Positions 1 through 3,265 of a DNA stretch of 5,334 bases are shown here, piece after piece. The notes under the pieces were generated by a model. That model was not told where the DNA came from. It saw only the letters and a list, made by a program, of their open reading frames with translations, and ran no database searches. Origin of the DNA: an uncultured Sphingomonadales bacterium (GTDB lineage Bacteria > Pseudomonadota > Alphaproteobacteria > Sphingomonadales > Sphingomonadaceae); NCBI GenBank assembly GCA_903911985.1, contig CAIWFP010000127.1, forward strand, positions 1 to 5,334, in the 5' to 3' direction. Numbering within the stretch: the first letter of the stretch is position 1; each line of letters begins with the position of its first letter. The translations under genes and the position numbers were made by a program.

Positions 1-45
1 GACCCGCAAATCACCCGTTTCCGCTTCACCCGCCGGGTGCGCCAT
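1..45 (-). CDS. Transposase, N-terminal fragment (cut by window edge), IS1380-like
   Basis: An ATG at 45-43 on the minus strand opens a frame that stays open to the window edge and reads MAHPAGEAETGDLRV. It is preceded by a good ribosome binding site (GAGGG, about 9 bases upstream of the ATG), and a short perfect hairpin (66-82) lies in the leader. The pattern of a short variable, acidic N-terminus ending in a DLRV-like stretch resembles IS1380-family transposases, in which a conserved FDRRL-type segment normally follows; that segment is not in the window. With 15 residues the assignment rests mostly on context: the inverted-repeat terminus just upstream, the spacing and the leftward direction. 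It could instead be an unrelated gene start. Confidence 0.45.
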   Translation of the reverse strand, partial: MAHPAGEAETGDLRV

Positions 46-65
46 AAAATCAGCCCTCAAGACCA

Positions 66-82
66 AATATCATGCTGATATT
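66..82 (-). repeat. Perfect hairpin in transposase leader
   Basis: AATATCA and TGATATT form a 7-bp perfect stem around the loop TGC. It lies about 20 bases upstream of the putative transposase start. Many insertion sequences carry a leader hairpin that limits transposase expression from outside transcription; that role here is inference from position only. Confidence 0.45.
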
Positions 83-111
83 GCTACACTATACTGCCAA
101 AATTGCCAGAT

Positions 112-133
112 TTTCCCATTCGCATCTGGGAAA
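112..133. repeat. Inverted repeat at the IS terminus (TTTCCCA / TGGGAAA)
   Basis: Seven-base arms at 112-118 and 127-133 flank an 8-base spacer (TTCGCATC). The repeat sits just inside the presumed IS end and may be part of the transposase recognition sequence. The matching terminal repeat at the far end of the element cannot be seen. Confidence 0.5.
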
Positions 134-146
134 TGTGGGCTAATAT
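119..146 (+). promoter_or_regulatory. Possible hybrid promoter: -35 in IS end, -10 in flank
   Basis: TTCGCA (119-124, 4 of 6 to the sigma-70 -35 consensus) is followed after 16 bases by TAATAT (141-146, 4 of 6 to the -10 consensus). The -35 lies inside the presumed IS terminus and the -10 immediately outside it, 34 bases upstream of the small membrane protein start. Such junction promoters are well known for insertion sequences. Both boxes are imperfect, so this is a candidate only. Confidence 0.25.
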
Positions 147-179
147 CTTGGGTGCCACGTCGATTGTAGGGGCGGGAAA

Positions 180-386
180 ATGGTGGTTGGTTTTCTTTGG
201 GTTTTGTCCGGCTGTTGTTGCTGGGCATTGTGGCATGGGTTCGGGACCGGAATAATGCCCGGCAAGTATTCCTCCTTTAACCGTGAAGAGAGTCCCATCC
301 TCTACTGGATTCAGGCGGCGTTATGGGCGGGCATGGCAATGTTTTTGCTATACGCAGGGGTCGAAGCCGCTCGGCTAGGTGCCTAG
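180..386 (+). CDS. Small integral membrane protein, 68 aa, function unknown
   Basis: The protein has two hydrophobic segments. Residues 1-18 contain three consecutive cysteines (C12-C14), and residues about 40-61 (ILYWIQAALWAGMAMFLLYA) form a confident membrane helix. Between them is a short polar loop with Lys29, Arg35, Glu36 and Glu37. The R-E-E-S-P-x-x-Y-W arrangement just before the second helix resembles many short two-helix alphaproteobacterial membrane proteins of unknown role, so I consider it real rather than chance. The ATG at 180 is preceded by a purine-rich GGGGCGGGAAA stretch, and the frame has a stop at 141-143 with no other start between. It begins about 40 bases after the presumed IS end, so its native promoter may have been displaced. 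It converges on phaB, with a hairpin between. No function is proposed. Confidence 0.6.
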   Translation: MVVGFLWVLSGCCCWALWHGFGTGIMPGKYSSFNREESPILYWIQAALWAGMAMFLLYAGVEAARLGA

Positions 387-449
387 GGCCAGGTCCGTCA
401 TTATCGCGCAACTGATTGATTTGTATATAACGCATAAGGGAAAGGGAGC

Positions 450-469
450 GCGAGGGACGAGTCCCTCGC
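450..469. terminator. Bidirectional terminator between convergent genes
   Basis: GCGAGGGA (450-457) and TCCCTCGC (462-469) form a perfect 8-bp GC-rich stem closed by the loop CGAG. The stem lies 22 bases past the phaB stop and 63 bases past the small membrane protein stop. Downstream on the minus strand comes a pyrimidine stretch (CTCCCTTTCCCTT) rather than a clean U-run; on the plus strand it is ACCTTAATCCC. The position between two converging genes is the main support. The weak U-tract makes strict intrinsic termination less certain. Confidence 0.6.
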
Positions 470-491
470 ACCTTAATCCCACCCCCAAAAA

Positions 492-1214
492 TCAATACAT
501 ATGCTGCCCGCCGTTGATGCTCATGGTCGAGCCGGTGATGAAGGCGGCGTCCTCGCTGCACAGGAAGGCGACGCCGCGGGCGATCTCGCTGGCATGGCCG
601 AGGCGGCCGACGGGGATTTTCGCGACGATCTTTTCCAGTACCGGGGCGGGCACGGCGGCCACCATGTCGGTGTCGATATAGCCCGGCGCGATGGCGTTGA
701 CGGTCACGCCGAACTTGGCGCCTTCCTGCGCCAGCGCCTTGGTGAAGCCGTGGATGCCCGATTTGGCGGCGGCATAGTTGACCTGACCATATTGGCCCGC
801 CTGCCCGTTGACCGAGCCGATGTTGACGATGCGGCCCCAGCCGCGCTCGCGCATGCTGGGGAAGGTGGCCTTGGCCATGTTGAAGCAGCCGCCCAGATTG
901 ACGCGGATCACCTCGTTCCAGTCCTCGAAGCTCATTTTGTGCAGCACGCCGTCGCGGGTGACACCGGCATTGTTCACCACCACGCCGATGGGCCCAAAGG
1001 TGGCGGCAACGTCGTTGCAATTGTGGATGCAGGCCTCATGGTCGCCAACGTCCCAGCGATAGGCGGCGATGCCGGTGCGGGTGGTGAACTCCTTGGCTTT
1101 TTCCACATTGCCCGCGTAATTAGCGACCACCAGAAAGCCCTGATCGCGAAGCGCCAGACTGATTGCCTCGCCAATGCCCCGCGTGCCACCGGTCACGATT
1201 GCCACCCTCGTCAT
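492..1214 (-). CDS. phaB: Acetoacetyl-CoA reductase (PhaB/PhbB), 240 aa
   Basis: This cytoplasmic enzyme reduces acetoacetyl-CoA to (R)-3-hydroxybutyryl-CoA, normally with NADPH, supplying monomer for polyhydroxybutyrate synthesis. It is a classical short-chain dehydrogenase. The cofactor-binding TGGTRGIG is at residues 8-15, NNAG at 81-84, and the full catalytic tetrad is present: Asn106, Ser134, Tyr147 and Lys151 in YAAAK. The PhaB assignment over FabG rests on NGQAGQYGQVNY around the active site, the KIVAKIPVGRLG segment near 197-206, and the C-terminus NGGQHMY. Length matches the family. I start it at the ATG at 1214, which gives MTRVAIVTGG with GGGAGCAGGGG just upstream, rather than the in-frame ATG at 1277, which would add 21 unrelated residues. 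No phaA or phaC is in the window, so it appears to be a single-gene unit here. FabG remains a weaker alternative. Confidence 0.93.
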   Translation of the reverse strand: MTRVAIVTGGTRGIGEAISLALRDQGFLVVANYAGNVEKAKEFTTRTGIAAYRWDVGDHEACIHNCNDVAATFGPIGVVVNNAGVTRDGVLHKMSFEDWNEVIRVNLGGCFNMAKATFPSMRERGWGRIVNIGSVNGQAGQYGQVNYAAAKSGIHGFTKALAQEGAKFGVTVNAIAPGYIDTDMVAAVPAPVLEKIVAKIPVGRLGHASEIARGVAFLCSEDAAFITGSTMSINGGQHMY

Positions 1215-1248
1215 ATCCCCTGCTCCCTGGCTGGTTTTTCCAAGGGTG

Positions 1249-1277
1249 ACGCTAGGCTTTTGCCGGAATGGCCGCAA
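1249..1277 (-). promoter_or_regulatory. Candidate phaB promoter
   Basis: On the minus strand, TTGCGG (1277-1272) and TAGCGT (1254-1249) are separated by 17 bases and would give a leader of about 28 bases before the ATG at 1214. The -10 box is poor (3 of 6), and the assignment depends on spacing and location. It also favours the shorter phaB start, since the ATG at 1277 would lie upstream of the transcript. Confidence 0.3.
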
Positions 1278-1398
1278 GCATCCATACGGTTGTGGATCTG
1301 AGATTTTCGCGGCATTCTAAGGGGATGGGCGCGGTTTGGTGCCGGCCGGGCCAGAGCGGTTTCTGATCGTTCGGCGTCGGAGGCCGCGACCAGCCCGC

Positions 1399-1421
1399 GC
1401 GGCGATTGAGCGTCGCTTTTT
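1399..1421 (+). terminator. Intrinsic-terminator-like hairpin with U-run, no gene upstream
   Basis: On the plus strand, GCGGCG (1399-1404) pairs with CGTCGC (1411-1416), including one G-U pair, around the loop ATTGAG. It is followed directly by TTTTT (1417-1421). The orientation is opposite to both neighbouring genes, which read leftward, so it does not terminate either of them. The stem is only 6 bp, so chance is possible. If functional, it would end a plus-strand transcript arising in the 1215-1400 gap. Confidence 0.35.
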
Positions 1422-1450
1422 CATTCGCGCCAGCTTGAACGGAAAACGTC

Positions 1451-2206
1451 CTAAAAGCGGAACTGCGTGCCGACATAGACCGCCTGATTGTCGGTCTTGG
1501 TTTCGGCGGGCGGGGTCAGCCGGTCGCGATCCTGCGAATAGCGCACCCCGGCGGTAACGTCGATATTGCGGGTGAGGCGGTAGCTGCCGCCCAGATCCAC
1601 GCTCTGCTCGCCGACACTTTCCAGCGTGCGCGGCGCGCGGCCGGGGCGATCATGCTCGCCCAGCTGGATTCGCGGCGCCAGACGCGGCCCCGCCCCGCTG
1701 GCTGTGTTGCCATCGGCCAGTGAATAGGCCGACAGATCGGGCATGTCCTGCTTGCTGGCCTCGCCCGGCAGGGTGAAGCCCGCGCCACCAAAACCCTGAT
1801 AACCGCGCGATACGCCCAGATTGTAGGCGGCAAGCCCGAGTGGAACACCGGAGGAGGGGGGGCGGCTTGGCGCATGCACGATGATCGACCGGGCGGTTTC
1901 CCGATCAACCCGCACCGCCACGGTGACGGAACGGTCCGGCCGCGTGGCAAGCCCGGCGGGCGTAAAGCGGAACAATGGTCCCTTGCCCGCGGGCCGCGCC
2001 GACAGCGCCTCCGCGAGACGGGAATCGAGCGAGCCGCCGGAATAGTCGCCCATGGTGTGCGGCGCGCCGCTGCCTACCGTGGTGATATCGACGCGGTTGG
2101 AGAAGGCCAGCACGGCACTGGGCAGGGCAAGCACCAGCACCGCCCCGGCGATAACCATGCCCGGGGTGATTTCGGTAACCGGTGTGATGCGCCGGGGTAT
2201 TGCCAT
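1451..2206 (-). CDS. Exported protein with outer-membrane-like C-terminus, 251 aa, function unknown
   Basis: Residues 16-34 (GMVIAGAVLVLALPSAVLA) are a hydrophobic export signal preceded by Arg5-Arg6; cleavage after Ala34 (V-L-A) is plausible, or it may stay as an anchor. Residues 76-110 (LFRFTPAG ... VTVAVRVDRETARSI) and 125-145 (GLAAYNLGVSRGYQGFGGAGF) look like beta strands with alternating hydrophobic residues. The last 50 residues contain strand-turn-strand patterns and end NQAVYVGTQFRF; a terminal Phe with alternating hydrophobics is the usual signal for outer-membrane barrel assembly. It is short for a complete porin and has a long Pro/Gly/polar middle (146-200). Similar proteins are, as I recall, common and uncharacterised in sphingomonads. 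I chose the ATG at 2206 because a promoter-like pair lies just upstream and the extra 41 residues from the ATG at 2329 are Arg-rich and non-signal-like. The GGGAAGG ribosome site is somewhat distant (13 bases). Confidence 0.72.
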   Translation of the reverse strand: MAIPRRITPVTEITPGMVIAGAVLVLALPSAVLAFSNRVDITTVGSGAPHTMGDYSGGSLDSRLAEALSARPAGKGPLFRFTPAGLATRPDRSVTVAVRVDRETARSIIVHAPSRPPSSGVPLGLAAYNLGVSRGYQGFGGAGFTLPGEASKQDMPDLSAYSLADGNTASGAGPRLAPRIQLGEHDRPGRAPRTLESVGEQSVDLGGSYRLTRNIDVTAGVRYSQDRDRLTPPAETKTDNQAVYVGTQFRF

Positions 2207-2282
2207 GTTCTGTGCCCGACCTTCCCTTCGTCTGGCGGCGCGTTGGCGCCATGCGGGTTGCGCCCGAACAGCCGCGCCCGCG

Positions 2283-2310
2283 AATTTACACCAATTCCCG
2301 CCAGCCGCAA
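2283..2310 (-). promoter_or_regulatory. Candidate promoter for the exported-protein gene
   Basis: On the minus strand, TTGCGG (2310-2305) is followed after 16 bases by TAAATT (2288-2283, 4 of 6 to the -10 consensus). Transcription would begin near 2276, leaving a leader of about 70 bases before the ATG at 2206. The TAAATT lies in one of the few A+T-rich patches in this region. Confidence 0.4.
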
Positions 2311-2397
2311 AGCCATGCGTCATCGGCAATGTCCCCCCGTCATGTGCGCTGTCAGATGAACCGGGAATGGACGCCGTTATGGGCGGGCCACCGTCCG

Positions 2398-2418
2398 GCT
2401 ATTCACCATGCTATTCAC
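2398..2418. repeat. Direct repeat GCTATTCAC x2, 12-bp period
   Basis: GCTATTCAC occurs at 2398-2406 and again at 2410-2418, separated by CAT. A related GGTTCACG follows at about 2424. The repeat sits midway in the divergent control region, roughly 90 bases from each candidate promoter's -35 box. Direct repeats near one helical turn apart are a common regulator-binding layout, but no regulator is identified. Confidence 0.4.
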
Positions 2419-2504
2419 GGCGGGTTCACGCCTTTGGGCGCCTTGGGCGGGGGCCGTGGCGTCCCGATTGGCGGTGCGCCGGTGGCACTAACGAGCGAGC
2501 CCAC

Positions 2505-2532
2505 TTGCCGCAATCGTGACGGCGGCTATAGA
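2505..2532 (+). promoter_or_regulatory. Candidate promoter for the lipoprotein-leuS unit
   Basis: TTGCCG (2505-2510, 4 of 6) and TATAGA (2527-2532, 4 of 6) are separated by 16 bases. Transcription would start near 2539, about 100 bases before the preferred start at 2642. This also argues against translation from the ATG at 2516, which lies inside the promoter. Confidence 0.45.
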
Positions 2533-2641
2533 GGCTGGGAAGATACTCTGCTTTGGCCTGCCCCTTCTCGTGAGGGGTATGTCTGGCCGGGTTAGGCCGG
2601 TGCCGGGCCAAGGCGCCACGAAAATGGGATTTGGAACGACG

Positions 2642-3178
2642 ATGACTGCTGCACCAGCTTCTGGCCCAATAGCCTCCAAGCGCCCCCTGCTTGCCTTTTC
2701 GGCCCGTGCCGGCCTTGCGGTCGCCCTCGTGCTGGGGCTCGGCGGCTGCGCGCATGGCGTTCATAGTCCCATTCATCTGCCCGACGGGCTGTTCCATATT
2801 CACCATCACCGGGTGATTCGCTCGGGCAATGTGTTGCCGCCCAGCGACATCACCACCATCGGCGTCAATTCCTACCTGTGGCGCGCCAGCCTCGATACGC
2901 TTTCGTTCATGCCGCTGGTTCAGACCGACAGCACGGGCGGCGTCATCGTGACCGACTGGTATTCCAACCCCGGCAATCCGGCCGAGCGGATGAAGGTGAC
3001 CGTCACCATCCTCGACAAGGACCTGCGCGCCGATGCCCTGCGGGTTTCGGCCAGCCGTCAGGTCGCGCAAAACGGCGTGTGGGTGGAAGCTCCCGTGCAG
3101 GCCGCCACCACGCAGCGGCTGGAGGATGTCATCCTCACCAAGGCGCGCGATCTGCGTCGCGGTGGTATCCAGCGCTAA
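2642..3178 (+). CDS. DUF3576-like envelope lipoprotein, 178 aa
   Basis: The N-terminus (residues 15-35) is a lipoprotein signal ending in L-G-G-C with the lipid-modified cysteine at Cys36, so the mature protein should be membrane-anchored on the periplasmic side. Residues 70-172 match what I know of the alphaproteobacterial DUF3576 family: GVNSYLWRASLDTLSFMPL, then STGGVIVTDWYSNP, a strand-rich section with RADALRVSASRQ and GVWVEAP, and a C-terminal helix RLEDVILTKARDLR. The family's function is unknown. Its usual position just upstream of leuS is reproduced here, 87 bases away on the same strand, so cotranscription is likely. Unusual is a histidine cluster right after the lipidated cysteine (seven His in residues 38-56). 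The start is uncertain: ATG 2642 has a weak ribosome site but gives the shortest signal; ATG 2624 has AAGG 10 bases upstream and would add six residues. Confidence 0.85.
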   Translation: MTAAPASGPIASKRPLLAFSARAGLAVALVLGLGGCAHGVHSPIHLPDGLFHIHHHRVIRSGNVLPPSDITTIGVNSYLWRASLDTLSFMPLVQTDSTGGVIVTDWYSNPGNPAERMKVTVTILDKDLRADALRVSASRQVAQNGVWVEAPVQAATTQRLEDVILTKARDLRRGGIQR

Positions 3179-3188
3179 TCCCCAATAC

Positions 3189-3240
3189 CGGACCCCTGTG
3201 CCGCCAGCGCCAGCTAATTCAGCGCCCGCACGGGGTCCCG
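3189..3240 (+). other. Bulged GC-rich hairpin between the lipoprotein gene and leuS
   Basis: GGACCCC-T-GTGC (3190-3201) pairs with GCACGGGGTCC (3228-3238), giving 11 base pairs with one bulged T. An inner GCGC/GCGC pairing (3207-3210 with 3222-3225) can extend it, and CAGCGCC is repeated directly at 3205-3211 and 3220-3226. No U-run follows (GTCGGTCTGG), so it is not a standard terminator. It lies 25 bases before the leuS start and could act as an RNA stability or processing element, or a partial attenuator. Confidence 0.5.
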
Positions 3241-3265
3241 GTCGGTCTGGCAGACAGGTTGTTTT

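Larger units (their letters stand above)
1..139 (-). mobile_element. Partial insertion sequence, 5' end, probably IS1380 family
   Basis: Only the upstream end of the element is in the window. Read on the minus strand from about 139 inward, it starts CCCACATTTCCCAGATGCG, has an inverted repeat (TTTCCCA/TGGGAAA), then a second perfect hairpin, then a ribosome binding site and a transposase-like start codon at 45. A roughly 95-base leader between terminus and transposase, with the terminus rich in TTTCCCA, fits my recollection of IS1380-family elements in alphaproteobacteria. The region is also more A+T-rich than the neighbouring genes. The boundary at 139 is inferred from the CCCAC end. The next four bases (CTAA, 140-143) would be the candidate target duplication, but the other end is outside the window. 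Family assignment is tentative; presence of some mobile element end is more likely than the exact family. Confidence 0.5.
2207..2641. other. Divergent intergenic region, no convincing gene
   Basis: This 435-base stretch separates the leftward exported-protein gene from the rightward lipoprotein gene. It holds a candidate promoter for each direction (2283-2310 leftward and 2505-2532 rightward) and a 9-base direct repeat between them (2398-2418). Open frames crossing it lack ribosome sites and recognisable protein character and are extensions or antisense shadows of the flanking genes. I see no RNA gene. Confidence 0.6.

Noticed and set aside
501..1301. A 266-codon plus-strand open frame across phaB
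   Set aside because: It lies antisense to a gene with a complete catalytic tetrad, its composition (Asp/Ala/Gly/His-rich) is typical of a shadow frame, and it has no family resemblance.
1874..2359. Plus-strand open frames opposite the exported-protein gene
   Set aside because: They are antisense to a gene with a signal peptide and an outer-membrane-like C-terminus; compositions are shadow-like and no start context supports them.
2516..2641. Upstream extension of the lipoprotein to the ATG at 2516
   Set aside because: That ATG lies within the candidate promoter (2505-2532) and would place 42 extra residues before a lipoprotein signal, which does not fit an export signal.
3179..3265. T-box or leader-peptide attenuator for leuS
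   Set aside because: No T-box sequence, no leucine-rich leader frame and no U-run after the hairpin. T-box control of leuS is also not expected in proteobacteria.
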